In this document: in pieces, positions 46,889 through 55,885 of the stretch
Layout: the number at the start of each line of letters is the position of its first letter
How positions within the stretch are numbered: the first letter of the stretch is position 1
Source of the DNA: Nocardioides lianchengensis
GTDB taxonomy: Bacteria; Actinomycetota; Actinomycetes; Propionibacteriales; Nocardioidaceae
Assembly (NCBI RefSeq): GCF_900101465.1
Contig: NZ_FMZM01000016.1
Span: 1 to 64,000 of the forward strand
Length of the DNA: 64,000 bases
Reading direction: 5' to 3'
Notes under the pieces: model-generated
What the model was told of the DNA's origin: nothing
Database searches by the model: none
Seen by the model: only the letters and a program-made list of their open reading frames with translations
Program-made: the position numbers and the translations under genes

Positions 46889-47545
46889 TCAGGCCCCGAC
46901 GGCCCGCGGGTTCTCGCCGGTGACGACGAAGACGACCCGGTTGGCGACCGACACGGCGTGGTCGGCGATGCGCTCGTAGTAGCGGCCGAGCAGGGCGACG
47001 TCGACTGCGGCCTCGACGCCGTGGGTCCAGTCGTCGGCGAGCAGCTCCGCGAAGGAGGTACGACGGAGCCGGTCCATCTCCTCGTCGGCGCGACCGAGGG
47101 CGATCGCGGCCTGGACGTCGCGGCCGGTGATGATCCGGGAGACCTTGGAGACCATCTCCTCGGCGACCTCGGCCATCCGGGAGACGGTGGGCCGGACCTC
47201 GTCGGGGACGGCCACGAACGGCGTCCGGAGGCGGGCGATCTTGGCGACGTGGACGGACAGGTCGCCCATCCGCTCCAGCTCGGTCACCATCCGCAGCGTG
47301 GCGACCACGACCCGCAGGTCGCCGGCCACCGGCTGCTGGAGGGAGAGCAGCTCGAACGCGGTCTCCTCGACCCGCTCGCGGGCCCGGTCGATCTCGACGT
47401 CGGCGCTGATCACCCGCTCGGCGATCTCGGCGTCGCCGGTCAGGAGGGCTTCGGTCGCGAGCCGGACCGCCTGCTCGACCTCGCCGCAGATGGTGGCGAG
47501 GTCGCCGAAGACGGAGTCGAGCTGCTCATGGAACACATCACGCAT
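46889..47545 (-). CDS. phoU: Phosphate signalling protein PhoU
   Basis: The protein has 218 aa and two three-helix PhoU repeats. Metal-cluster-type acidic motifs ETAFELLSLQQPVAGDLRVV (first repeat) and ELLADDWTHGVEAAVDVALLGRYYERIADHAV (second repeat) are present. PhoU links the Pst phosphate importer with the sensor kinase and silences the response when phosphate is ample. It is divergent from senX3 across a PHO-box-like repeat. Confidence 0.95.
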   Translation of the reverse strand: MRDVFHEQLDSVFGDLATICGEVEQAVRLATEALLTGDAEIAERVISADVEIDRARERVEETAFELLSLQQPVAGDLRVVVATLRMVTELERMGDLSVHVAKIARLRTPFVAVPDEVRPTVSRMAEVAEEMVSKVSRIITGRDVQAAIALGRADEEMDRLRRTSFAELLADDWTHGVEAAVDVALLGRYYERIADHAVSVANRVVFVVTGENPRAVGA

Positions 47546-47589
47546 GACCAGGACCCTACGGGGCCCGAGTGACCACACGGGGTGGACGC

Positions 47590-47611
47590 GTGAACGGGTG
47601 GTGAACACTCG
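47590..47611. promoter_or_regulatory. PHO-box-like direct repeat between phoU and senX3
   Basis: GTGAACGGGTG and GTGAACACTCG are contiguous 11-mers; on the minus strand they read GTTCACxnnnn twice. This matches the 11-nt direct repeats bound by actinobacterial PhoP/RegX3. Position in the divergent phoU/senX3 space supports autoregulation. Confidence 0.7.
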
Positions 47612-47666
47612 GAAGCCGGTGCCCAGGAGGCGAACTCCAGGTGAATCCCGCCGTACTCTTGCCGCC

Positions 47667-48824
47667 GTGGACCCGACGATGCAGGCGTTCCTCGCCGCGG
47701 TCATCGGAGCCGTGGTGGCAGGGGGAGCCGTGCTTGCGTGGGCCGTCAGCGACCGCCAGCAGCACCAGCTCCCGGTCCACGAGGAGCCGGTCGTGCCGGC
47801 CGGGGTCGCCACGGTGCTGTCGGTGCTGCGCAGCAGCGCGGTCGTGGTCGACGACGCCGACGTGGTGCTGAAGGCCTCGGCGCCGGCGTACGCCCTGGGC
47901 CTGGTGCGCGGCACCCGCCTGGTGGCCGACGACCTCGCCGAGCTGGTCCGCCAGGTCCGCCGCGACGGCCAGATCCGCGAGACCGAGCTGGTCATGTCGC
48001 GCCCCGGCGTCCCCTCGCGCCACGTCACCGCCCGCGTCGCCCCGCTGGGCTCGCGCCTGGTCCTGGCCCTGGTCGAGGACCGCACCCGCGAGCGCCGCGT
48101 CGAGGCCGTACGACGCGACTTCGTGGCCAACGTGAGTCACGAGCTGAAGACGCCGGTCGGCGCGATCCGGCTGCTCGCGGAGGCCATGCACGACGCGTCC
48201 GAGGACCCGGAGGCGGTCAAGCGGTTCGCCGACCGGATGCACATCGAGAGCGACCGGCTCGCCCAGCTGGTCCAGCAGATCATCGAGCTGTCCCGACTGC
48301 AGGCCGACGACCCGCTGGAGACGCCGGCGGCGGTCGCCCTCGACGACGTCATCGCGGTCGCGGTCGACACCAGCGCCATCGACGCCGGCTCCAAGCGCAT
48401 CGAGATCCTCACCGGCGGTACGCCGGGCCTGCAGGTCTACGGCAACGAGGAGCAGGTGACCGCGGCGGTCAGCAACCTGGTCGCGAACGCGGTGTCGTAC
48501 TCCGAGAGCGACTCCACGGTCCTGGTCACCACCAAGGTCGACGAGGGCTCGGTCGAGATCTCGGTCGTCGACCAGGGCATCGGCATCCCGTCCGACGAGA
48601 TCGACCGGATCTTCGAGCGCTTCTACCGCGTCGACCCGGCCCGACACCGCTCCACGGGTGGCACCGGGCTCGGCCTGTCCATCGTCAAGCACGTCGCGGC
48701 CACGCACGGCGGAGAAGTCCGGGTGTGGTCAGTCGAGGGCCAGGGGTCTACGTTCACCCTGACCCTCCCCCAGTACTTCGGGGCAACCCCGAGAGAAGAC
48801 ACGAAGCAGGAGGACCGCCCGTGA
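47667..48824 (+). CDS. senX3: SenX3/PhoR-type sensor histidine kinase
   Basis: The protein has 385 aa from GTG at 47667. One N-terminal membrane segment (about 5-28) leads into a PAS-like domain (about 50-140). The HisKA box is DFVANVSHELKTPVGAIRLL (about 151) and the ATPase boxes are NLVANAVSYS, VVDQGIGIP and GGTGLGLSIVKHVA. It phosphorylates RegX3 in response to phosphate limitation. Its stop overlaps the regX3 start (GTGA). Confidence 0.94.
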   Translation: MDPTMQAFLAAVIGAVVAGGAVLAWAVSDRQQHQLPVHEEPVVPAGVATVLSVLRSSAVVVDDADVVLKASAPAYALGLVRGTRLVADDLAELVRQVRRDGQIRETELVMSRPGVPSRHVTARVAPLGSRLVLALVEDRTRERRVEAVRRDFVANVSHELKTPVGAIRLLAEAMHDASEDPEAVKRFADRMHIESDRLAQLVQQIIELSRLQADDPLETPAAVALDDVIAVAVDTSAIDAGSKRIEILTGGTPGLQVYGNEEQVTAAVSNLVANAVSYSESDSTVLVTTKVDEGSVEISVVDQGIGIPSDEIDRIFERFYRVDPARHRSTGGTGLGLSIVKHVAATHGGEVRVWSVEGQGSTFTLTLPQYFGATPREDTKQEDRP

Positions 48825-49498
48825 CCCGGGTACTCGTCGTCGAGGACGAAGAGAGCTACAGCGAGGCACTCGCCTACATGCTGCGCAAGGAGGGGTTCGA
48901 GGTCGCCATCGCGGCCGACGGCAACTCCGCACTGACCGAGTTCGACCGCAACGGTGCCGACATCGTGCTGCTCGACCTGATGCTGCCCGGGCTGCCCGGC
49001 ACCGAGGTGTGCCGGCAGATCCGGCAGACGTCGAGCGTGCCGGTGATCATGGTCAGCGCCAAGGACGACGAGGTCGACAAGGTGGTCGGCCTCGAGCTGG
49101 GCGCCGACGACTACGTCACCAAGCCCTACTCCCCGCGCGAGCTGGTCGCCCGGATCCGCGCCGTGCTCCGGCGCGGGACCGAGCCCGACCTGGCCCCGGC
49201 CACCCTCGAGGCGGGTCCGGTGCGGATGGACGTCGAGCGGCACGTCGTGACGGTCGACGGGAACGAGCAGCGGCTGCCGCTCAAGGAGTTCGAGCTGCTG
49301 GAGATGTTCCTGCGCAACCCCGGCCGGGTGCTGACGCGGGGCCAGCTGATCGACCGGGTCTGGGGCTCCGACTACGTCGGCGACACCAAGACCCTCGACG
49401 TCCACGTGAAGCGGCTCCGGGCCAAGCTCGAGCCGGACCCGGGCGAGCCCAAGTTCCTGGTCACCGTCCGTGGCCTGGGCTACAAGCTCGACCTCTGA
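48821..49498 (+). CDS. regX3: RegX3/PhoP-type response regulator
   Basis: The protein has 225 aa from GTG at 48821. The receiver domain has VVEDEES (about 6), phospho-acceptor Asp in VLLDLMLPG (about 51), MVSAKDDE and YVTKPYSP. The OmpR/PhoB winged helix has LPLKEFELLEMFLRNPGRVLTR and VDVHVKRLRAKLE-type recognition helix. It binds PHO-box direct repeats and activates phosphate-scavenging genes. A 14-bp hairpin overlaps its stop. Confidence 0.95.
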   Translation: MTRVLVVEDEESYSEALAYMLRKEGFEVAIAADGNSALTEFDRNGADIVLLDLMLPGLPGTEVCRQIRQTSSVPVIMVSAKDDEVDKVVGLELGADDYVTKPYSPRELVARIRAVLRRGTEPDLAPATLEAGPVRMDVERHVVTVDGNEQRLPLKEFELLEMFLRNPGRVLTRGQLIDRVWGSDYVGDTKTLDVHVKRLRAKLEPDPGEPKFLVTVRGLGYKLDL

Positions 49499-49522
49499 CG
49501 ACGCAGGAGTCAGAGGTCGAGC
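49486..49522 (+). terminator. Terminator hairpin after regX3
   Basis: GCTCGACCTCTGAC and GTCAGAGGTCGAGC form a perfect 14-bp stem with a 9-nt loop. The left arm includes the regX3 stop codon. No T run follows. Confidence 0.7.
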
Positions 49523-49629
49523 GCGCCGGCGGCCCAGCCGCGCGCGAGGAACGAGCGCGTGGCGTGGGGGCCGCCGGATCGAGCAGCCCCGCCGATGAGG
49601 AACGAAGCGGCGACGGGCATGTCGAGATC
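49516..49629. repeat. Degenerate copies of the dispersed repeat
   Basis: Two segments (about 49516-49565 and 49576-49629) keep the order GGTCGAG or GATCGAG, a GC-rich middle, GAGGAACGA and, in the second, CGGGCATGTCGAGAT, like the units at 15474 and 34901 but more diverged. They occupy most of the 154 nt between regX3 and the DinB-like gene. Confidence 0.45.
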
Positions 49630-49652
49630 TCGAACCGGGGTTGCGTGCCCAC

Positions 49653-50267
49653 TCACCCCAGCACCGGCAGCCGCGAGTCGTCGCTCGGCAGCCGCCCCGT
49701 GCCCCGCAGCACCGCCTCGACGTCGTCCCACGCCGCCGGCAGCGGCCCGCCGTACGACGCCTCGAGGACGCCGCGGGTGTGCGCGAGCGCTCCCGGCGGC
49801 GGGGTCGCGCCGACGTCCAGGTCGAGCAGGTGGACCGTGGCCTCGACGACCAGCGTGGAGACCAGGTCGGCGACCGTGAGCACGTGGCCCTGCGTGGTGA
49901 CCAGTGCCCCGGGGTCGGCGGCCGCGGCCGCCCGCGCCGCCGCGGCCGAGGTGCTGCTCCACTGGTCGACCAGGCCGGTCGCGCCGTCGTACGCCGCAGC
50001 CGCGCGCTGCACGAACCGCGCGTGCGCCGTACCGCCGTCGCCGCGGTCGGGGTGGAACGACGCCCAGTAGCTCACTGCGTCGACGTCGGCCGGTCCGGCG
50101 GCCGGGGACGCCAGCGCCACCAGGGCGCGCTGGGCGTCGAGCAACTGGTGGAACAGCAGCTCCCGGACGTCCCACTCGGCGGTGCGGGTACGACGCCCGA
50201 ACGCCGCCTCGTCGAGCCCGGTCAGCGCGGTCGTGACCGCGGCCCAGCAGCCGGTGAGCAGGTCCAT
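49653..50267 (-). CDS. DinB-like/maleylpyruvate isomerase N-terminal domain protein
   Basis: The protein has 204 aa from ATG at 50267. It begins MDLLTGCWAAVTTALTGLDE and carries WDVRELLFHQLLDAQRAL (first metal-type His) and LVVEATVHLLDLDVG (second His), the layout of the MDMPI_N/DinB four-helix fold. Mycothiol-dependent isomerases and transferases have this domain, and mshA is in the window. Substrate unknown. Confidence 0.82.
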   Translation of the reverse strand: MDLLTGCWAAVTTALTGLDEAAFGRRTRTAEWDVRELLFHQLLDAQRALVALASPAAGPADVDAVSYWASFHPDRGDGGTAHARFVQRAAAAYDGATGLVDQWSSTSAAAARAAAAADPGALVTTQGHVLTVADLVSTLVVEATVHLLDLDVGATPPPGALAHTRGVLEASYGGPLPAAWDDVEAVLRGTGRLPSDDSRLPVLG

Positions 50268-50359
50268 GGGCAGGCCCGTACCCACCCGTGGCGGGATCTC
50301 GCGCAACGGCGTCCGAAAACCGCGTGTCGACCGTCGGTGGGCGTCCCTACGCTGGGCCG

Positions 50360-51301
50360 GTGACGAGCACCGTGCCCTCCCCGACCCCCACCTCTCCCTC
50401 GGCGCCCAGCGCTCCGCCCACCTGGCTCCCGGTGGCGGCGGTCGCGGTGACGCTGGTCTTCTGGGCCTCGGCCTTCGTCGCGATCCGCCACCTCGGCCAG
50501 GACTTCTCGGCCGGCGCCCTCTCGCTGGGGCGGTTGCTGGTCGGCTCACTGTGCCTGGCCGCGGTGGCGCTGCCGCGCGGCCTGCCCCGCCCGACCGGGC
50601 GGCAGTGGGTGACGATCGTGACCATCGGGGTGCTCTGGTTCGGGATCTACAACGTCGCCCTCAACGAGGGCGAGCGACGGGTGGACGCCGGCACGGCCGC
50701 GATGCTGATCCAGGTCTCCCCGGTACTGATCGCGCTGCTCGCGACCCTCTTCCTGGGCGAGCGGTTCACGGTCTGGGTGGGCCTCGGGCTGGCCCTCGCG
50801 TTCGGGGGCGTCGCGCTGATCGGGCTGTCGACCTCCGACGGCAGCGACCGCGACCTGCTCGGCGTCGTGCTCTGCCTGGTCTCGGCGGTGGTCTACTCGG
50901 TCAGCGTGGTGCTGCAGAAGCCCCTGGTCGCGCGGCTGCCCGCGGTCCAGATCACCTGGCTGGCCTGCACCGTCGGCGCGATCGTCTGCCTGCCCTTCAC
51001 GGGCCAGCTCCTCGACCAGGCCGCCGACGCTCCCACGTCGTCGATCCTGTGGGTGGTCTACCTCGGGGTGTTCCCGACGGCGATCGCCTTCACGACGTAC
51101 GCCTACGCGCTGCGCCACATGAGCGCCAGCAGCCTCGGGATCACCACCTACCTGGTGCCGCCGCTGACCATCGTGCTCGGCCTGCTGCTCCTCGACGAGG
51201 CACCGCCGACGATGGCGTACGCCGGCGGCGTGCTCGCCCTGGTCGGGGTCGCGGTCGCGCGCCGCAAGCCGCGCCCGGTCGACCGGCCCGCGCCGGCGTA
51301 G
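50360..51301 (+). CDS. EamA/RhaT-family (DMT) transporter
   Basis: The protein has 313 aa from GTG at 50360 and ten predicted membrane helices in two EamA repeats. Typical patterns include FWASAFVAIRHLG (about 35), LIQVSPVLIALLATLFLGERFT (first repeat) and YLVPPLTIVLGLLLLDEAPP (second repeat). It exports or imports small metabolites such as amino acids. It is followed immediately (0 nt) by the convergent orphan kinase gene. Confidence 0.92.
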   Translation: MTSTVPSPTPTSPSAPSAPPTWLPVAAVAVTLVFWASAFVAIRHLGQDFSAGALSLGRLLVGSLCLAAVALPRGLPRPTGRQWVTIVTIGVLWFGIYNVALNEGERRVDAGTAAMLIQVSPVLIALLATLFLGERFTVWVGLGLALAFGGVALIGLSTSDGSDRDLLGVVLCLVSAVVYSVSVVLQKPLVARLPAVQITWLACTVGAIVCLPFTGQLLDQAADAPTSSILWVVYLGVFPTAIAFTTYAYALRHMSASSLGITTYLVPPLTIVLGLLLLDEAPPTMAYAGGVLALVGVAVARRKPRPVDRPAPA

Positions 51302-52960
51302 CTACGCCTCGCCGAGGGCCGGCGCGCCGCCGCCCGCCGGGATCCGCACGGTGACCGTCGTGCCGGCCGCGCGGTCGGAGGTGAGGACGCACTCGCCGCC
51401 GTGGGCCTCGACGACGGCGCGGACGATGGTCAGCCCCAGACCCACGCCCTGGACCGCGTTCCGGCGTGCGGAGGCGGCCCGGTAGAACGCGTCGAAGGCC
51501 CGTTCTCGCTCGTGGCCGCGCATGCCCGACCCGGTGTCGCTGACGATCAGCTCGACCCCGCCGACGGCCCGCAGCTCGACCCGGGTGGTTCCGCCCGGCG
51601 GCGTGTGCTTGAGCGCGTTGGAGAGCAGGTTCTGGACCACCAGCCCGAACAGGTGCGGGTCCAGCGAGGCGATCACCGGGTCCAGCCGGCCCTCGAGGAG
51701 CACGCCCCGGTTCTCGGCGTGCGGGGCCTGCCGCGCCAGCTCGGCGCCGACGAGGTCGGCCACCTGGACCTCGTTGCGCTCGACGACCATCCGGCCCGCC
51801 GAGCTGGCCATGAGCAGCTGGCTGATCCGCTCGGAGAGCCGGAGCGCGCTGTCGCGCACGGTGCGCACCGCGTTGCCGTGCGTCGGGTCGCCGCCCAGGT
51901 CCTCGACGAGCATGTCGAGGAAGCCGAGCATGCCGTTCAGGGGGGTCCGCAGCTCGTGGGAGAGGGTCGCGAGGAACTCCTCACGAATTCGCACCGCCTC
52001 GACCAGCTCGGTGACCTCGTCGGAGACGACGACGACGCCCAGCCGCTCGCCGTGCTCGGTCGTCACCTGACGCGCTGACATCAACGATGCGACGCGTTCG
52101 TCCTCCGGACCGGTCCACAGGAGCTCGGGGGCGAACTCCTCGCCGCGCAGAGCCAACCTCAGGGGCTGCTCCTCGTACGGGACCGCCAGCATGCCGTCGG
52201 CCCGCCAGACCAGGCTCGCCCGGTACGACGGACCGCGGACATCCACGCCGGCGTGTGAGGCGGCTTCGACGGCCGGACGATTGGCGAAGAGCAGCTTCCC
52301 CTCGGGAGTGAAGAAGGCCACGGCGACGTGGACGCTGTCGAGGACCGCCTGGCGGATGTCGAGCTCGCGGCGTACCTGGCGCAGCAGCGCGTCCCGGTCG
52401 GCGGCCTGCTGGTCGAGCGCCTGGCGCTGACGATCCATCAGGCTGGACGACGCGAACCCGATGAAGCCCAGCGCGAGCGCGATCGCCGGCAACGCCAGGA
52501 GGGAGATCCATTCGGTGCCGGCCTCGGGCAGCGTCCCGGTCCGCAGGTACCACGAGCTCGACACCAGGCAGGCGCCCAGGACGGCGCCGACCAGGCCGGC
52601 CCGGCCGAAGCAGAATCCGAGGCAGATGATCGGCACCAGGGCCGAGGTGTTGGTGCCGGCGATCCGGTCGGCGGTCTCGGAGCGGGTGGAGGCGATCGCC
52701 ACGATGTCGAGGACCGGCACCAGGTACAGCCAACGGACCGGCATCCACAGCGCGACCACCGAGACCACGAGGACCAGACCAGAGCCGAGCAGCACGCCGG
52801 CGCTGAGGAGCACGTCCGGAGCGGCGAGCGCCAGGGAGACGTCGAGCGCGATCGTGAGCACGAGGACCGGGACCTGCCAGGCCAGGCACCACGATCGTCG
52901 TTCAGCCAGGCTCAGGTCGAACAGCCGGTCCACGCGGTCATCTCCTGCTGGCTCGCTCAC
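51302..52960 (-). CDS. Orphan membrane sensor histidine kinase with PAS-like domain
   Basis: The protein has 552 aa. Five or six membrane helices (about 25-175) precede a coiled-coil (SLMDRQRQALDQQAADRDALLRQ) and a PAS-like domain (about 200-320). HisKA EFLATLSHELRTPLNGMLGF (about 331) and HATPase boxes QNLLSNALKHTPP, DTGSGM and GVGLGLTIV are complete. No response regulator is adjacent. The ligand is unknown. The region upstream (52961-53117) is less GC-rich and shared with a DUF1304 gene. Confidence 0.92.
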   Translation of the reverse strand: MSEPAGDDRVDRLFDLSLAERRSWCLAWQVPVLVLTIALDVSLALAAPDVLLSAGVLLGSGLVLVVSVVALWMPVRWLYLVPVLDIVAIASTRSETADRIAGTNTSALVPIICLGFCFGRAGLVGAVLGACLVSSSWYLRTGTLPEAGTEWISLLALPAIALALGFIGFASSSLMDRQRQALDQQAADRDALLRQVRRELDIRQAVLDSVHVAVAFFTPEGKLLFANRPAVEAASHAGVDVRGPSYRASLVWRADGMLAVPYEEQPLRLALRGEEFAPELLWTGPEDERVASLMSARQVTTEHGERLGVVVVSDEVTELVEAVRIREEFLATLSHELRTPLNGMLGFLDMLVEDLGGDPTHGNAVRTVRDSALRLSERISQLLMASSAGRMVVERNEVQVADLVGAELARQAPHAENRGVLLEGRLDPVIASLDPHLFGLVVQNLLSNALKHTPPGGTTRVELRAVGGVELIVSDTGSGMRGHERERAFDAFYRAASARRNAVQGVGLGLTIVRAVVEAHGGECVLTSDRAAGTTVTVRIPAGGGAPALGEA

Positions 52961-53042
52961 GAGGTCGTCGATCCCGGGCGCCTCGAGCGGCCCTTCCGAT
53001 ACGGGACGAAACGATAATTTGGTCAGCCCCCTCTTTTCCCGG

Positions 53043-53110
53043 GCATGGCAGATTCCATCCAGCCGTCTAGATCGGTTTCTGGTCCGATCGGACCGGGAGA
53101 CCTGCCATGC
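53043..53110. promoter_or_regulatory. Nested inverted repeats upstream of DUF1304 gene
   Basis: GCATGGCAG (53043-53051) and CTGCCATGC (53102-53110) are perfect 9-bp arms. Between them is a perfect 14-bp palindrome GGTCCGATCGGACC (53081-53094). The structure ends 7 nt before the DUF1304 start and could be a repressor site or a leader hairpin. Confidence 0.5.
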
Positions 53111-53117
53111 TCAGCGG

Positions 53118-53471
53118 GTGAACGTCGTCGCGAGCGTCCTGGTCGGCCTGGTGGCCGCGCTGCACCTCTACTTCCTGGTCCTTGAGATGTTCCTGTGGAC
53201 CAAGCCCCTGGGTCGTCGTACCTTCGGCAACGACGTGGAGTTCGCCGAGGCGAGCAAGGTGCTGGCCGCCAACCAGGGCCTCTACAACGGCTTCCTGGTC
53301 GCCGGCCTGGTCTGGGGCCTGGTCGCGGACCGCACGGACGTCCAGGTGTTCTTCCTGGGCTGCGTCGTCGTCGCCGGGGTGTACGGCGCCCTCACGGTCA
53401 GCGCTCGCATCCTGCTGGTGCAGGCGCTACCGGCCGCCGTCGCTCTCCTAGCCGTGGCGATCGACTCCTAG
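53118..53471 (+). CDS. DUF1304 small membrane protein
   Basis: The protein has 117 aa from GTG at 53118. Four membrane helices are present with the family motifs ALHLYFLVLEMFLW (about 14), FGNDVEFAEASKVLAANQGLYNGFLVAG and VAGVYGALTVSARILLVQALPA. DUF1304 proteins have no established role. Upstream nested palindromes suggest tight control. Downstream 138 nt to the ybjN stop hold no feature I can support. Confidence 0.9.
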   Translation: MNVVASVLVGLVAALHLYFLVLEMFLWTKPLGRRTFGNDVEFAEASKVLAANQGLYNGFLVAGLVWGLVADRTDVQVFFLGCVVVAGVYGALTVSARILLVQALPAAVALLAVAIDS

Positions 53472-53609
53472 CCGGCTGAGCGACACCAGGCACGCACGCC
53501 GGCTGCGTTGCCGCCGCTCGTCAGACGACCCCGGTATGCCTTCGCGACGGCGCCTTGCCTGCGCACGCGCCTGATGACGCTCAGCTCGACCAGGTCTCGA
53601 CCGACACGG

Positions 53610-54110
53610 CTAGCCGTCGGGCTCGCCGCCTGACTCCAGCCAGCCGCGGAACGCCTCGAGGTTCTTCGTGGGCTCGCCGCGCAGCTTGCGCCACTCCCAC
53701 TCCTTGCGGATCGAGGAGGCGAAGCCGAGCTCGAGGATCGCGTTGAACGACTCATCGGCGTAGGTGAGCACCGAGCCGAGGATCCGGTCGAGCTCGTCGG
53801 GCGTGACCGCCGCGAGCGGCAGCCGCGCGTCGAGGTAGATGTCGCCGAGCCGGTCGACCGCGAAGGAGACGGCGTACATCCTCAGGTTGCGCTCGAGGAG
53901 CCAGCGGTAGACGCGCTCGTGGTTCTCGTCGGGCTTGCGGCAGACGAACGCGTGCACCCCGAGGGCGTGCTCCCCCAGGTCGAGGCGTACGGCGGTCTGC
54001 AGCTTCTTCTCACCCGGCAGCGAGAGCGAGAAGAGGCCGGGGGCGGTCTCCTCGTGCTCGATCCCCGCGTCGGTGAGGTGGTCGCGGACGACCTGCGCCA
54101 GGTCCGTCAT
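53610..54110 (-). CDS. YbjN-domain protein coupled to mshA
   Basis: The protein has 166 aa from ATG at 54110, overlapping the mshA stop (ATGA). The YbjN/type III chaperone-like fold is suggested by [47 protein letters not shown] and [25 protein letters not shown]. The gene next to mshA is of this family in mycobacteria (Rv0487), and the role is unknown there too. A chaperone or regulator for MshA is inference. Confidence 0.9.
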   Translation of the reverse strand: MTDLAQVVRDHLTDAGIEHEETAPGLFSLSLPGEKKLQTAVRLDLGEHALGVHAFVCRKPDENHERVYRWLLERNLRMYAVSFAVDRLGDIYLDARLPLAAVTPDELDRILGSVLTYADESFNAILELGFASSIRKEWEWRKLRGEPTKNLEAFRGWLESGGEPDG

Positions 54111-55366
54111 CCGACCGACTCGCGCATCGCGAGCCGGGCGCGCTCGTAGACCTCGAGCGTCCGCGCGGCGGTGGCCTCCCACGAGAACTGGCGGGCCTGC
54201 TCCAGCGCGCCCGCCTCCAGGCGCACGCGCAGCCCGGGGTCGTCGACGATCCGACCCAGGGCGCTGGCCCAGTCCTCGGCGTCGTGGCCGTCGACCAGGA
54301 GCCCGCTGTGCCGGTCGCGGACGACGGTGGTCAGGCCGCCGACGGCCGCCGCGACGACGGGGGTCCCGGTGGCCTGCGCCTCGGCGGCCACCAGCCCAAA
54401 CGACTCGTTGTACGACGGGACGGCGACCGCGGTGGCCGCGGCGTACCAGCGGGCCAGGTCGGCCTGGCTCACCGGCGGCACGAACCGGACGACGTCGTCC
54501 AGGCCCAGCTCGCCGGCCAGCGCGGCCAGCGACTCGGGCCGGTCCAGGCCGCTGCCGGACGGCCCACCGACGACGGGTACGACGAGCCGGCCGCGCAGGC
54601 CCGGCGAGCGCTCCAGCAGCACCGCCACGGCCCGCAGCAGCACGTCGGGCCCCTTCAGCGGCTGGATCCGCCCGGCGAAGAGCAGCACGTCGGCGTCGGC
54701 GGGCAGGCCCAGCTCCGCCCGGGTCGCGGCCCGGTCGAGCGGGCGGAAGAGCCCCAGGTCGACGCCGGGGTGCACGACCTCGACGCGGGCCGGGTCGGCG
54801 TCGTACAGCCCGACGAGCTGGCGGGCCTCGAGGTCGGTGTTGGCGATCAGCATGTCGGCGGCCTCGACGACCTGCTCCTCGCCGATGATCCGTGCGGACG
54901 GCTCGGGGGTGTCGCCGTCGGCGAGTGCGGCGTTCTTGACCTTGGCCATCGTGTGCATCGAGTGCACGAGCGGCACGCCCCAGCGGTCGCGGGCCAACGC
55001 GCCCACCTGGCCCGAGAGCCAGTAGTGGGAGTGCACGGCGTCGTAGTAGCCGACCGGGCGGGAGGCCTCGGCGCGCAGCACCTCGCGGGCGAAGACGCAC
55101 AGCTGGCCCGGCAGCTCGGCCTTGGTCAGGCCCTCGAACGGGCCCGCGTGCACGTGGTGGACGGCGACGCCGTCGACGGCCGACACCACCGGCTCCAGCG
55201 CCGAGCTGGTGGCCCGGGTGAAGATGTCGATCTCGATGCCCTGCGCGGCCAGCCGCTTGGCCAGCTCGATGACGTAGACGTTCATGCCGCCCGCGTCGCC
55301 CGTGCCGGGCTGGTCGAGCGGGGAGGTGTGCAGGCTGATCATGGCCAGTCGCCGGACCTGTCCCAC
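54107..55366 (-). CDS. mshA: D-inositol-3-phosphate glycosyltransferase
   Basis: The protein has 419 aa from GTG at 55366. The GT4 N-terminal domain has [21 protein letters not shown] (about 11), with the glycine loop for UDP-GlcNAc. The C-terminal domain has [17 protein letters not shown] and [20 protein letters not shown] (E-x7-E). It catalyses the first step of mycothiol synthesis. The sequence matches MshA more closely than other GT4 enzymes, and its ybjN neighbour agrees with this. Confidence 0.94.
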   Translation of the reverse strand: MGQVRRLAMISLHTSPLDQPGTGDAGGMNVYVIELAKRLAAQGIEIDIFTRATSSALEPVVSAVDGVAVHHVHAGPFEGLTKAELPGQLCVFAREVLRAEASRPVGYYDAVHSHYWLSGQVGALARDRWGVPLVHSMHTMAKVKNAALADGDTPEPSARIIGEEQVVEAADMLIANTDLEARQLVGLYDADPARVEVVHPGVDLGLFRPLDRAATRAELGLPADADVLLFAGRIQPLKGPDVLLRAVAVLLERSPGLRGRLVVPVVGGPSGSGLDRPESLAALAGELGLDDVVRFVPPVSQADLARWYAAATAVAVPSYNESFGLVAAEAQATGTPVVAAAVGGLTTVVRDRHSGLLVDGHDAEDWASALGRIVDDPGLRVRLEAGALEQARQFSWEATAARTLEVYERARLAMRESVG

Positions 55367-55445
55367 GTCGTCCCCCTCTCCTGCTGATGCTCCACGACCG
55401 CAACCACGCCGGGTCCCCGTCGATTCCCCGTCGATTCCCTGACGC

Positions 55446-55808
55446 TCAGGCGGCGTGCGTCCCGAGCCGGGACCGGCGCCGCGCGCGCCTCAGCAGGGGT
55501 ACCCAGACCAGCACCGCCAGCACGCCCAGGATCCCGTCGACCCGGACCTCGTCGCCCGCCTCGTGCAGCACCATCAGCACGGCCCACGCCAGCACCGGGA
55601 AGCACACCGCCACCAGCGCCCGCAGCCAGGCCGCCCCGGCCAGCCCCGCCCCGGCACCGGCGAGCCCGATCGCCAGCAGCGCCAGGCCCGCGCCGTACGT
55701 CGACCCGACGACGGTCTCGCTCGCCCCCTGTGCGTCGAGGACCCAGCGCAGCACCCAGGCCAGCCCGCCCAGCGTCCCGCAGAGACGGGCGAGGGTGCGC
55801 GGGTCCAT
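55446..55808 (-). CDS. Small membrane protein of unknown function
   Basis: The protein has 120 aa from ATG at 55808. Four hydrophobic helices (about 8-24, 36-60, 62-80 and 90-105) and a basic C-terminus ([14 protein letters not shown]). No family recognised. It is 77 nt upstream of the convergent-strand-unrelated SDR start on the other side, sharing a short divergent promoter region, and precedes mshA by 79 nt on the same strand. Confidence 0.72.
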   Translation of the reverse strand: MDPRTLARLCGTLGGLAWVLRWVLDAQGASETVVGSTYGAGLALLAIGLAGAGAGLAGAAWLRALVAVCFPVLAWAVLMVLHEAGDEVRVDGILGVLAVLVWVPLLRRARRRSRLGTHAA

Positions 55809-55885
55809 GCAGGGTCCTCCGATCGGGTGGTGCGCGACGACGGGCCAGTGTGCCACCGGCCGGCGCGGGCGACCAGAATGACGCC

